DNA of 64,000 bases from Gallaecimonas xiamenensis 3-C-1 (GTDB taxonomy: Bacteria; Pseudomonadota; Gammaproteobacteria; Enterobacterales; Gallaecimonadaceae). The notes beneath the pieces are model-generated. The model saw only the letters and a program-made list of their open reading frames with translations. It did not search any database and had not been told where the DNA came from. Location: NCBI RefSeq assembly GCF_000299915.1, contig NZ_AMRI01000007.1, positions 1-64,000 on the forward strand. Reading direction: 5' to 3'. Both the position numbers and the translations under genes were made by a program. Shown in pieces: positions 56,670 through 64,000 of this stretch. Position 1 is the stretch's first letter. Every line of letters begins with the position of its first letter.

Positions 56670-57035
56670 CTATTGCGCCTTGCCAACACTCCAGATTTCA
56701 CTGACCTGAGTCTTTCCATCCAATGGCGTAAATTCCTCCAACCGACCAAGATACTGAACGGTGTAGGAGAGCGGATAGCGGGGCTCATCCGGCCTCTTTA
56801 TCAAGCCGCACTCATAGAGATTTGGAAGGCGCTTAGATTTCTGTGGCGTCTCGGAAAATCTCATATGATCTTCAACCAGCACCCGATGTTTGCTGGTATT
56901 TTCCAGCTCCAACCACCCTAGCAGTAACGCCGTTGTAGTATCAACACGCTTCGCCATGGCCTCTTGGGCATATCCCTCAGCCAACACCGGCAGGGAAAAA
57001 GCGACCGACAAAACGGCTATCAACAACCTATGCAT
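56670..57035 (-). CDS. Small exported protein of unknown function
   Basis: This 121-residue protein has a signal peptide (MHRLLIAVLSVAFSLPVLAEG; cleavage after about residue 18). The ATG at 57035 has a GGGGGAAG site and begins the signal peptide, so I reject the longer start at 57119. The mature protein has one Cys and a C-terminal Y-T-V-Q-Y-L-G-R-L segment. The family is not recognised. It shares orientation with the following secreted gene at 57116. Confidence 0.6.
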   Translation of the reverse strand: MHRLLIAVLSVAFSLPVLAEGYAQEAMAKRVDTTTALLLGWLELENTSKHRVLVEDHMRFSETPQKSKRLPNLYECGLIKRPDEPRYPLSYTVQYLGRLEEFTPLDGKTQVSEIWSVGKAQ

Positions 57036-57115
57036 TTCTTCCCCCAATCCTGTATCAACGTCCGGTCTATTGAAAAATAAGCCTATCTTTTGAAGGGAAT
57101 AATGCCCTTCACCCC

Positions 57116-57571
57116 TCACTCCCTTTCATACTCCCCACAAACCCTATCCCTTTCGGCAACCAGCGTCTTGTCAGCCATGGCCTGCACCCTTAGGTCGCCA
57201 CAGCGGCGCTTGAGTTCCGCCTGCCGGCTTTTACCGTAATCCTTTATCTGGGCGACCTGCGGCTGGTAACGGGCTGCGGCGTGGCAGTACATATTCTTGT
57301 GCTGCTTGTCTTTCATGGCTTGGCAAAGCTCGTTGAACAGGGCTTTGGCCTTTTGGGTGCAGAGGCTGTGGCGGCTGGCGTCCTGGGTGTTGTCAAAGCA
57401 GACCGAGCGGCTGTCGACCATCCAAAACTGATGGTTGAAACGCACCACTTCGTTTTGATAGCGATAGGCATGGCTTTCTACCTGGCTATTCATGCTGTCC
57501 AGCATCTGTTGAGCAATAAGGTCGGCCGGGATTTGCAGCAATGACGCCAGAACCAAGGGGGTTAAGAGCAT
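57116..57571 (-). CDS. Small exported Cys-containing protein
   Basis: This 151-residue protein has a hydrophobic N-terminal signal (MLLTPLVLASLLQIPADL). The mature part is basic and helical with five or so Cys spread through it (C-F-D-N-T-Q-D, L-C-T-Q-K, N-E-L-C-Q, Y-C-H-A and two late Cys), which suggests disulfides in the periplasm. It loosely recalls LprI/DUF1311-type proteins but I cannot confirm this. Confidence 0.62.
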   Translation of the reverse strand: MLLTPLVLASLLQIPADLIAQQMLDSMNSQVESHAYRYQNEVVRFNHQFWMVDSRSVCFDNTQDASRHSLCTQKAKALFNELCQAMKDKQHKNMYCHAAARYQPQVAQIKDYGKSRQAELKRRCGDLRVQAMADKTLVAERDRVCGEYERE

Positions 57572-57815
57572 GTGGGTTCATCCTTGAACGGGTATCGCTT
57601 AATTAATCAGCAGCCGGTGGCTGCCGTCAAGGTATCAAGAGCTAGCGGCCAGGACACAAGGCATTCAACCACTCCAGTATCTATTCACCACTCACCATAA
57701 AATTGCACTAACTAATTGATAAGGCTAATATCGTTTTAAGAAGTATCTATTCACTCCCCCTTCAAAGACCATGCCTTTTGGGGCCTTCACCGCCACCAAC
57801 GCATAAGGATTTGCC

Positions 57816-58205
57816 TTGGCCGCACCCACAGCAATAACCAGAACGCTGATCGCCCTGCTAGCGCTTTTCCTATCCGGCTGCCTCTTTATGGGGGAAGGCC
57901 TGGTTATCTTTGGCATCGAAAATGACACCGCCAGTCCCGCTCAGTATCAGCTGACCTGGCAGGGCAGCGATGAAGTCTTTAAGGGTGAGTTGGAGCCGGG
58001 CGGCCATAATGGCTGGACCTCGGGCATAGGGGCCAGCCACCGGAGCGACAGCATGGTGAAGTCGGTCAAGGCGTTAAGGGTGCGCTTTGCTGACCTTTGC
58101 CAGGTCGAGCTGAGCCAGGCCGAGCTTTACCCCCTGGCCATGGCGAACCAATACCATGTGCTGTTCTCTGACTTAAGAAAAAGATGCCCGGCATCCAAGG
58201 AATGA
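57816..58205 (+). CDS. Small lipoprotein, paralogue of the one at 56229
   Basis: This 129-residue protein has a TTG start behind a good AAGGAT site and lipobox LSGC (Cys22). The mature part begins L-F-M-G-E-G-L-V-I-F-G and follows the paralogue throughout (ENDT, W-T-S-G, SDSMVKSV, K-R-C-P). Its gene overlaps the start region of the next membrane-protein gene. Unlike the 56229 copy it has backbone-like, GC-rich codon use. Confidence 0.75.
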   Translation: MAAPTAITRTLIALLALFLSGCLFMGEGLVIFGIENDTASPAQYQLTWQGSDEVFKGELEPGGHNGWTSGIGASHRSDSMVKSVKALRVRFADLCQVELSQAELYPLAMANQYHVLFSDLRKRCPASKE

Positions 58206-58207
58206 CC

Positions 58208-58624
58208 ATGGACAGGATCGGCTGGAAACTGCTCTTTGTGGTGTTACTGCTGGGCACCCTTGCCGGTAGCTATGAAGACCTGACGGCGCCTGGGATAGTG
58301 AAGCCTACCCACCCACTGTTGATATCCGCTCTGGTCTGGATAACGGATTTGCTCACCTTGGTCTCGGCCTTTTGTTATGGCTTTAGGAAGCGTTTTTTCC
58401 CTTACGTTTTATTCTGGCAAACGGTATTGGGGCTGTCTGTATTGTCCAACCTCGTTGTTTGCTATTACGCCTTCAGCCGCCCTGGGGCTTTTCAGCCTTC
58501 TGAGCTGGCCGTCATCATGCCAATCGATTTGGCCGTATTGGTCATCTTCCTGCTGCCTACCTATCTTTACTTCGCCAAAGACCTGAGCCAGGCAAAAGCG
58601 GCCGGCAACACCGCAAAGACCTAA
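58208..58624 (+). CDS. Four-helix inner-membrane protein of unknown function
   Basis: This 138-residue protein has four predicted membrane helices (about 7-23, 38-60, 65-90, 100-122) and a short polar tail. I prefer the ATG at 58208, which has AAGGAATG at a proper distance; starts at 58184 or 58202 overlap the lipoprotein gene. It is co-transcribed with that lipoprotein. No family is recognised. Confidence 0.65.
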   Translation: MDRIGWKLLFVVLLLGTLAGSYEDLTAPGIVKPTHPLLISALVWITDLLTLVSAFCYGFRKRFFPYVLFWQTVLGLSVLSNLVVCYYAFSRPGAFQPSELAVIMPIDLAVLVIFLLPTYLYFAKDLSQAKAAGNTAKT

Positions 58625-58729
58625 AGCTAGGCTGCTGTTACTGCCGGCATCCGGCAGTTGCCAACAAAATGAAAACACCAGTCCGCTATGCTGGGCCTGT
58701 CATAAGGACACAACCACAAAGGACTGCAC

Positions 58730-59695
58730 ATGTTTAAAGCCCTGCTTGCCCCCCTTCTGTTTGCGTCGGCCGGTGCCCTGGCCCTGCCCCAATGCCCTGA
58801 GCCACAACGCATGGAACTGGACTACCCGGCCCCAAGTTTTGCTGTCACCGGCTTTGACCACAGCGCCAACCGCTTTATCAGCCTGCTGCCCAGTTACCAT
58901 ATGGTGCACGATCTGGTGCTGGCCGAAGGCCAGGGCGCCACCCTGACAGCCAAGTTCGACTACGGCACCCTGGTCCACAAAGACCTGGAAGACGAGAAAG
59001 TGCGCTTCTACCTGCGCGGCCCGCAACAAGGGAGTTGGCAGTTCCTTGGACAAGGCACCACCAACAGCGACGGCAAGGCCAGTATCGCCCTGCCGGCCCT
59101 GGCGGCGGGCCAGTACCGTATCTACGCCGGCGTACCGGGGGACGGTAGCGGCGCCCAGGGCTTTGTTACCGTGATCCAGCCCGGTACCCAGGCCGTGCTC
59201 TTTGATATCGACGGCACCCTGACTGAGTCGGATGCCGAACAGCTAGGCGACTACACCGGCATCGACAGGGCCGACCCCAAGGACGGCGCCTACAGCCTGG
59301 TGCGACGCTACCTGGATCTCGGTTACCAGCCGGTCTTCCTTACCGCCCGGGTTTACTGGTATGCCAAGGGCTCCCGCTCCTGGCTGGACTGGATGGGCCT
59401 GCCCCAAGGCTTTCTACGGACCTCCCTGAGCAATGAAGACAGCCTCTTTAACCCCAGGGCCTACAAGGCCGCCCAGATCCGTGCCCTCCAGGCCCAGGGC
59501 CTGAATATTGTCAGGGCCTACGGCAATGCCAAGTCCGACGCCGAAGCCTTTATCGACGCCGGCATACCGCCAAGCAGTACCTTCACCATAGGCAGCGATG
59601 CCGGCTATAACGGCACCACTCCCATAGCGGGCAACAGTTACGGCCAGCATATAGCCGAAGCGGTAGACAGCTTCCCAGCCGCCGCCTGCCAATGA
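58730..59695 (+). CDS. Secreted HAD-family phosphatase, lipin/LNS2-like
   Basis: This 321-residue protein has a signal peptide (about 1-19), a beta-rich N-terminal domain (about 25-150) and a C-terminal HAD domain. The catalytic motif is D159-I-D161-G-T, with F-L-T-A-R as motif II, a Lys in Y-K-A-A-Q and a late G-S-D-A-G-Y motif. The layout matches LNS2/lipin-type phosphatidate phosphatases, found in some bacteria as exported enzymes. The likely substrate is phosphatidate or another phosphate ester in the periplasm. It is a single-gene unit with its own terminator. Confidence 0.85.
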   Translation: MFKALLAPLLFASAGALALPQCPEPQRMELDYPAPSFAVTGFDHSANRFISLLPSYHMVHDLVLAEGQGATLTAKFDYGTLVHKDLEDEKVRFYLRGPQQGSWQFLGQGTTNSDGKASIALPALAAGQYRIYAGVPGDGSGAQGFVTVIQPGTQAVLFDIDGTLTESDAEQLGDYTGIDRADPKDGAYSLVRRYLDLGYQPVFLTARVYWYAKGSRSWLDWMGLPQGFLRTSLSNEDSLFNPRAYKAAQIRALQAQGLNIVRAYGNAKSDAEAFIDAGIPPSSTFTIGSDAGYNGTTPIAGNSYGQHIAEAVDSFPAAACQ

Positions 59696-59699
59696 TAGG

Positions 59700-59730
59700 A
59701 AAAAGGCCAAGGCAAAAACCTTGGCCTTTT
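59700..59730 (+). terminator. Terminator after the HAD phosphatase gene
   Basis: The stem AAGGCCAAGG/CCTTGGCCTT with a CAAAAA loop and a short T-run follows the stop within a few bases. Confidence 0.88.
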
Positions 59731-60018
59731 ACTGCCACCAGGTTGGGGGCACAAAACGGCAGGGAGCTCCCAGCTCGGTAACGCCGGGCCCATGGCCTGG
59801 TTATTTTCACCGGCAACCTTGCAAGCACTTTTTAGCCCGCAGCTTGCTGAGGCGATAAAACAATCTTTTTTATATTGCTCAGCCTTTCTGCTATTTGCTT
59901 ACTTTCTATTCCCCCATATTGCCCCGCTGAATCCAACCTGGCTTAGAAACTAACTTCATGTAAAATATGACTTTCTTTCCGAGGCGTTGCCTCTTTTCCA
60001 AGCAACTGCGATCTATCC
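59731..60018. other. AT-rich intergenic region upstream of a lipoprotein gene
   Basis: No gene is present. The second half is AT-rich and contains ATGTAAAATATG near 59960, a plausible -10 region, followed by a small hairpin GAGGCG/CGCCTC-like fold before the ATG. I see no other signal. Confidence 0.4.
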
Positions 60019-60372
60019 ATGAAACTTTTAAAACTCTCCGTTATCGCCTCTATCGCAACCCTTACCCTGGCAGCCTGTGGCCCCAAGCCTTTCCCTGAAG
60101 GTAAAATCACCAGCGTCACCAAGCAGCCTTATGTGCTGGTGGCCTTTGAAGACCCTACCGACGGTGGCAACTACACCCTGCGCAATGAAGAGGGTTTCGA
60201 ATTCACTGTCGACTTTGATCGCAAATGCATGTTTGCCGAAAAGAACATGAAAATCGGCAAGACCTACCGGATCAACACTGAAACCCATGAATTTATCGAC
60301 GATCAAGGCCGCGACGCCCAATATTACAAAGTCGAAGCGGACGACGTTTTCATGAACTTCTGTATTTTTTAA
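60019..60372 (+). CDS. Small lipoprotein of unknown function
   Basis: This 117-residue protein has a signal peptide and lipobox LAAC (Cys20). The mature domain is a small OB-like beta fold by pattern (V-L-V-A-F-E-D, N-Y-T-L-R-N-E-E-G, Y-R-I-N-T-E-T), with two further Cys. It is followed by a terminator hairpin. No specific family is recognised. Confidence 0.75.
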   Translation: MKLLKLSVIASIATLTLAACGPKPFPEGKITSVTKQPYVLVAFEDPTDGGNYTLRNEEGFEFTVDFDRKCMFAEKNMKIGKTYRINTETHEFIDDQGRDAQYYKVEADDVFMNFCIF

Positions 60373-60381
60373 AAAAGAATC

Positions 60382-61023
60382 GTGAATAAAAAAGCCTCAC
60401 TTAACAGTGAGGTTTTTTATTCCTTGATAGACACACTTTTAACCCGGCTTGGGGAAAACAGCCGGGATTGGCGTAACAACTTGCCCGATACGCGGCCAGG
60501 GTGGATCATGGCCCCAGGCAGTTTGAGGATCGTCATGAAGTATTTGACCGGCTACCCCGAGCACATCCTTGGCCAGGTGCGCGAGCTGATCGCCAGCGAC
60601 CGGCTGGGGCTCTACCTGGAAAAGAAATACCCGGAGCGCCACGGGGTGCAGAGCGACAAGGCCCTGTACCAGGAGGCCCGTGAGCTGAAGGAGCGCTTTA
60701 TGCGCAATGCCCCGCCCCTGGCGGCGGCCCGCTATGACGCCAAGCTGAGCGTGGTCAAGCATGCTCTGGGGCAGCACACCTACAAGGCCCAGGTGCAGGG
60801 GGCCAAGCTGAAGATGAAAAACAGCCTGACCATCGCCAGCCTGTTCAAGGAGGCGCCGCCGGAGTTTTTGCGGATGATCCTGGCCCATGAACTGGCCCAC
60901 TTTCAGGAAAAAGACCATAACAAGCGCTTTTACCAGCTGTGCTGCCATATCGAGCCCCAATACCACCAGCTGGAGCTGGATACCCGCCTCTGGCTGACCT
61001 GGCGGGAACTGCCCAAAGATTGA
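60382..61023 (+). CDS. YgjP-like zinc metallopeptidase
   Basis: The longest frame gives 213 residues with a GTG start. The C-terminal half has the zinc motif H169-E-L-A-H173 followed by F-Q-E-K-D-H and F-Y-x-L-C-C-H, the pattern of the YgjP/WLM (M48-like) group. The start is uncertain: the first 12 codons coincide with a terminator hairpin, and a TTG at 60424 with GAGG upstream would give 199 residues. It is cytoplasmic. The substrate is unknown. Confidence 0.85.
   Translation: MNKKASLNSEVFYSLIDTLLTRLGENSRDWRNNLPDTRPGWIMAPGSLRIVMKYLTGYPEHILGQVRELIASDRLGLYLEKKYPERHGVQSDKALYQEARELKERFMRNAPPLAAARYDAKLSVVKHALGQHTYKAQVQGAKLKMKNSLTIASLFKEAPPEFLRMILAHELAHFQEKDHNKRFYQLCCHIEPQYHQLELDTRLWLTWRELPKD
60388..60418 (+). 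terminator. Terminator after the lipoprotein gene, inside the next reading frame
   Basis: A 6-bp stem, CCTCAC/GTGAGG with a TTAACA loop, is flanked by A6 and T6, a textbook intrinsic terminator in either direction. It lies within the first codons of the metallopeptidase frame if the GTG at 60382 is used. Confidence 0.8.
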
Positions 61024-61047
61024 AAAAGGCGCCAATGGCGCCTTTTT
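61023..61047. terminator. Bidirectional terminator between convergent genes
   Basis: The stem GGCGCC/GGCGCC with an AAT loop and A5/T5 flanks lies between the metallopeptidase and deaminase-like genes. Confidence 0.9.
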
Positions 61048-61060
61048 CGTTACTTCCCGG

Positions 61061-61618
61061 TTAGAGCGCGCTTTCGCTTTGCACGACGTCCACCATGGCG
61101 CTGCGCACCTTGTCCTGGTCCAGGCCTGAGCCTTCAAACTGGGCCCGGACCCAAGCCCACCGGGCATGGTCGAACAAGCCCCTGTCTTGCAGGGCCTGGG
61201 GCCATACCCAAGAGCTGGTAGCCTTTTTGTAGATCTCGTCGGTCGTCACCACCCTGTCTATTACCCCTAGCAGCTCCAGCACAAAGGCGCAGGACTTACA
61301 GGGCGGCGAGGTAATTTCGATACGCTGGATATCAGCCAGGTCCCCGCCGTCTTGCAGGTACTCCACCAGGGCGTTCATCTCGGCGTGGGTGGAGCGGACC
61401 GAATCGTAAGCCCCTTCGCTGATCTCGTCGTCATGGTTGAAGATAACGGCGTTGCAGCTCATGTAGTCGTTTTCCTCCTCTGGGGCCTGTGCCAGCACCA
61501 GGGTGGTGTCCAGAGTTTCATTCCAGCGCCCGGCCACACTTTGAAGCCTTCGAAGAACGGACTGGCGTCCCTCACTGACTTTCATGGGATTGATTTTATT
61601 CCTGCGGGGTCTGTCCAT
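61061..61618 (-). CDS. dCMP/CMP deaminase-like zinc enzyme
   Basis: This 185-residue protein has a deaminase fold with H78-A-E80 and P-P-C107-K-S-C110, the zinc and catalytic residues of the cytidine/deoxycytidylate deaminase superfamily. The N-terminus is short and basic (residues 1-30). The spacing is closer to dCMP deaminase than to TadA or CDA. The C-terminal 60 residues are a Trp-rich helical extension. It may act on free nucleotides; the true substrate is not visible from sequence. It is a single gene with a strong GGAGGAAAA ribosome-binding site. Confidence 0.85.
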   Translation of the reverse strand: MDRPRRNKINPMKVSEGRQSVLRRLQSVAGRWNETLDTTLVLAQAPEEENDYMSCNAVIFNHDDEISEGAYDSVRSTHAEMNALVEYLQDGGDLADIQRIEITSPPCKSCAFVLELLGVIDRVVTTDEIYKKATSSWVWPQALQDRGLFDHARWAWVRAQFEGSGLDQDKVRSAMVDVVQSESAL

Positions 61619-61716
61619 GGTTTTCCTCCTTTAAAACAGTGACAGTCACCCCCCAGCCTAGACACCGCTGGCCCCTTTGCCGGGCCCAATGCGCCTTTTG
61701 TGATAGCAGCGCCAAT

Positions 61717-61744
61717 AAAAAGGGCGCCATGGGGCGCCCTTTTT
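61717..61744 (-). terminator. Terminator after the chemoreceptor gene
   Basis: The stem GGGCGCC/GGCGCCC with A5/T5 flanks lies 14 bases past the stop of the PAS-MCP gene. Confidence 0.88.
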
Positions 61745-61757
61745 CAAGCAATGGCTC

Positions 61758-63092
61758 TTAGCGGCCGGTTTCCTTGACCTGGCTGGCCAGCAGCTCTACG
61801 GCGGCCACCGCCTGCTTGGCACCGTTGCGGATGCCGACGATCATCTGGTCGGCCTCGGCGGCCAATTCCGCCCCCTGGTTGGCGTTGTCCAGGCAGCCTT
61901 GCATGTCGGTGATGGCCGCTTCGGTGCCCTGCTGGATCTGGGTGATCATGCGGGCGATCTCCGAGGTGGACTCGGAGGTGCGCTTGGCCAGGTTGCGCAC
62001 TTCGTCGGCCACCACCGCAAAGCCCCGGCCCTGGTCGCCGGCGCGGGCCGCTTCGATGGCGGCATTGAGGGCCAGCAGGTTGGTCTGTGAGGCGATTTCG
62101 CCAATGGTCTCGATGATGGAGGTGATCTGGCGGGCATGCTGGCCCAAATTGCCCAGGGCGTCGGCGGAATGACCAAGGCGCTGGGCTATGGCCTGCATCT
62201 GGTTGGCCGCTTCCTGAATGATGCCGGTGCCTTTGACCGCCATCTGTTCGGTCTGGCGGGAAATGTCGAAGGCTTCCGAGGCCTGCTGGGCTTCCTGCTG
62301 GTGGCGGCGCACCAGTTGAGTGACGTCTGAGGCGAACTTCACCACCTGGGTGACCCGGCCTTTGTCGTCGAGGATGGGGTTGTAGGACGCCTCCAGCCAG
62401 ACCGGTTCGCCATAGGCGTTGCGCCGCTCAAATTGACCGGAGATAAACTGGCCCTTGGTCAGCTTGTCCCAAAACAGCCTGTACTCGCTGGAGCGGGCAT
62501 AGGCCGGCTCGCAAAACAGGCTGTGGTGCTGGCCCAACACCTGTTCCAGGCGGTAGCCCATGGTGGACAGGAAGTTCTGGTTGGCATCGGTCACCCGGCC
62601 CTGGGTATCAAAGGAGATCACCGCCATGGCCTTGTTCAGGGCCGCCAACTGGTTACGGGCAGCCTGGCCCTGGCGCACCTTGTCGGTGACGTCGGTGGCC
62701 AGCTTGACGACGCGCACCACCCGGCCGTCCTTGTCCAGCAAGGGGTTGTAGGAAGCTTCCAGCCAGAGGGTGTCGCCGGCCTTGTTGCGCCGCTCAAAGC
62801 GGCCCGCCACAAATTCCCCCTGGCCCAACTTGGTCCAGAACTGGCGGTATTCTGTGGAGGAGGCAAAATCGGGGCGGCAGAACATGCGGTGATGCTGGCC
62901 CTGGATATCTTCCAGGCGATAACCGGTCAATTTCAGGAAATTGCCGTTGGCCCTCAGCACTTCACCCTGGGGGGTAAAGCTGATCAGGGCCTGGGACCGG
63001 CTAAGGGCCGAGATAACGGCTTCTTTTTCTGCCAGGACCAGTTCCTTGGCAGCCAGTTGTTCACTGAGTTGGCGCGATTTTCCAAAAAGCAT
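61758..63092 (-). CDS. Soluble double-PAS methyl-accepting chemotaxis protein (BdlA-like)
   Basis: This 444-residue protein has two tandem PAS-PAC domains (about 30-140 and 150-262), each with a G-Y-R-L-E-x-x-x-G-Q-H-H motif and a W-L-E-A-S-Y-N-P segment, so they are recent internal duplicates. The C-terminal half is a shortened MCP signalling domain with the [20 protein letters not shown] hairpin. There is no membrane helix. This is the layout of BdlA, the biofilm-dispersion receptor of Pseudomonas. The PAS domains may bind haem or FAD and sense redox or oxygen. The neighbouring diguanylate cyclase suggests a shared c-di-GMP role, by inference. Confidence 0.92.
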   Translation of the reverse strand: MLFGKSRQLSEQLAAKELVLAEKEAVISALSRSQALISFTPQGEVLRANGNFLKLTGYRLEDIQGQHHRMFCRPDFASSTEYRQFWTKLGQGEFVAGRFERRNKAGDTLWLEASYNPLLDKDGRVVRVVKLATDVTDKVRQGQAARNQLAALNKAMAVISFDTQGRVTDANQNFLSTMGYRLEQVLGQHHSLFCEPAYARSSEYRLFWDKLTKGQFISGQFERRNAYGEPVWLEASYNPILDDKGRVTQVVKFASDVTQLVRRHQQEAQQASEAFDISRQTEQMAVKGTGIIQEAANQMQAIAQRLGHSADALGNLGQHARQITSIIETIGEIASQTNLLALNAAIEAARAGDQGRGFAVVADEVRNLAKRTSESTSEIARMITQIQQGTEAAITDMQGCLDNANQGAELAAEADQMIVGIRNGAKQAVAAVELLASQVKETGR

Positions 63093-63195
63093 CTAGAACC
63101 CCACCCACAGATGAAAGGGCGCGCATTCTACATCCAACGGTCAATATTTCGCCATATCTTTTAGGCAAAAATGCCAGCTATGTCTGACTAGATGC

Positions 63196-64000
63196 TCAGG
63201 CGGCCAGTTCCACCCTGTTACGGCCCTGGGCCTTGGCCCGGTAGAGGGCCCGGTCGGTGCGGCGCAGCAGGGTATCCAGATCTTCCCCCAAGACCTGGCT
63301 GCCGGCACCTATGCTCACCGTCAGCGCGGCCCTGTTGGCCATGCCCTGGGCTACGGCCTGGCGCACATTGTCGGCGTAGCGGCGCAGGGCCAGGTCGTCC
63401 AACTTGGGCAGCAGTACCGCAAACTCCTCGCCCCCCAGGCGCACGGCGTGACCGTCGGGACATTGGCGGGCCAGGATCTGCCCGACCGCCTTTAAGACTT
63501 CGTCACCGACGCTGTGGCCCAGGCTGTCGTTCACCTGTTTGAAGTGGTCCAGATCCAACAGCAGCAGGGACAGGCCGCCGGCCATGCTGGCGGCCATCTG
63601 GGCAAAGTAGCGGCGGTTGCCAAGCTCGGTCAGGGGGTCGAAATGGGCCAGGCGGTCCAGTTCGCCATGCGCCCTGGCGGTGTGGCCCAGCAGCAGGTAA
63701 AAGCCGGTGGCCGCCAGGGCCATGCCGATCACCCTCAACAGATCTTCGCCGTAGGCCGACAGCCACAGGGGCTGCACCCTCACTTCATCCATGACATCGA
63801 TAAGGGCACTGACCACCCAGAGGCTAAAGCCGATGGTCAGCAATAAATAGGTATGGCGGGGCAGGGTCACCATCTGGGTAAAGAGCAGGGTGGCCAGCAC
63901 GATAAAGAGCACCAGCAGTTCCGCCAGGCCCCCGGTGCCAAAGAGGCGGCCGTCGGTGATGGGGGGTAGCAACCAGATATGAGCCAGGGCCAGCAACACC
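63196..64000 (-). CDS. Membrane diguanylate cyclase (GGDEF), truncated by window edge
   Basis: At least 267 residues lie inside the window. The gene probably continues past base 64000, since the frame is open to the end and the GTG at 63999 would start in the middle of a membrane helix. Several membrane helices are followed by a GGDEF domain with the active-site form GGEEF and an upstream FKQVNDSLGH motif, so catalysis of c-di-GMP synthesis is expected. An I-site-like R-x-x-D is not seen at the usual place. It is 103 bases from the chemoreceptor gene, in the same direction. Confidence 0.9.
   Translation of the reverse strand, partial: VLLALAHIWLLPPITDGRLFGTGGLAELLVLFIVLATLLFTQMVTLPRHTYLLLTIGFSLWVVSALIDVMDEVRVQPLWLSAYGEDLLRVIGMALAATGFYLLLGHTARAHGELDRLAHFDPLTELGNRRYFAQMAASMAGGLSLLLLDLDHFKQVNDSLGHSVGDEVLKAVGQILARQCPDGHAVRLGGEEFAVLLPKLDDLALRRYADNVRQAVAQGMANRAALTVSIGAGSQVLGEDLDTLLRRTDRALYRAKAQGRNRVELAA

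Overview
The window is a GC-rich (roughly 60 % by eye) gammaproteobacterial chromosome segment. The gene set (imp-type T6SS, lipase plus Lif foldase, recCBD without ptrA, eutBC, SO_0444-type metal permease) fits a marine Alteromonadales/Aeromonadales-like organism such as Gallaecimonas. That assignment is inferred from protein recognition, not from a search.

Region 1 (361-31707) is a complete type VI secretion system. One long minus-strand array runs tagH(fha)-tssJ-tssK-tssL-tssM-tagF-pppA-tssA-tssB-tssC-tssC2-tagJ-tssE-tssF-tssG-clpV-hcp-vgrG, then two VgrG-linked accessory genes, an Rhs protein with a C-terminal toxin-deaminase domain, and its GTG-started candidate immunity gene. The kinase gene ppkA is divergent. 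Gene order matches the Rhizobium imp locus, including the second TssC-like protein (ImpD) and TagJ (ImpE). PpkA, PppA, the FHA protein and TagF suggest a phosphorylation-controlled firing switch. The envelope sensor genes tagQRST and a separate PAAR gene are not in the window.

Region 2 (31738-51306) is mostly chromosomal backbone: a Cys-rich Cu/Zn-type permease, purHD behind a PurR-like operator, eutBC (ethanolamine ammonia-lyase) without microcompartment genes, a quinone oxidoreductase, a secreted lipase with its foldase, a small membrane protein, a lipoprotein and recC-recB-recD. recB carries an odd AT-rich nested palindrome.

Region 3 (51307-about 55400) is an accessory island. It holds related GC-rich non-coding repeat elements of about 290-300 bp, two outer copies in opposite orientation and one degenerate inner copy. 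It also holds a strongly AT-rich HEPN-type gene with an RX4H motif, a small secreted protein gene, and two 5' remnants of a phospholipase-D-like gene, one cut exactly at the end of a repeat element.

Region 4 (55405-64000) holds small secreted, lipoprotein and membrane proteins (including a diverged pair of lipoprotein paralogues), a secreted lipin/LNS2-like HAD phosphatase, a YgjP-like metallopeptidase whose first codons lie on a terminator hairpin, a dCMP-deaminase-like protein, a soluble double-PAS chemoreceptor (BdlA-like) and a diguanylate cyclase cut by the window edge. I saw no tRNA, rRNA, CRISPR array or intact transposase gene.
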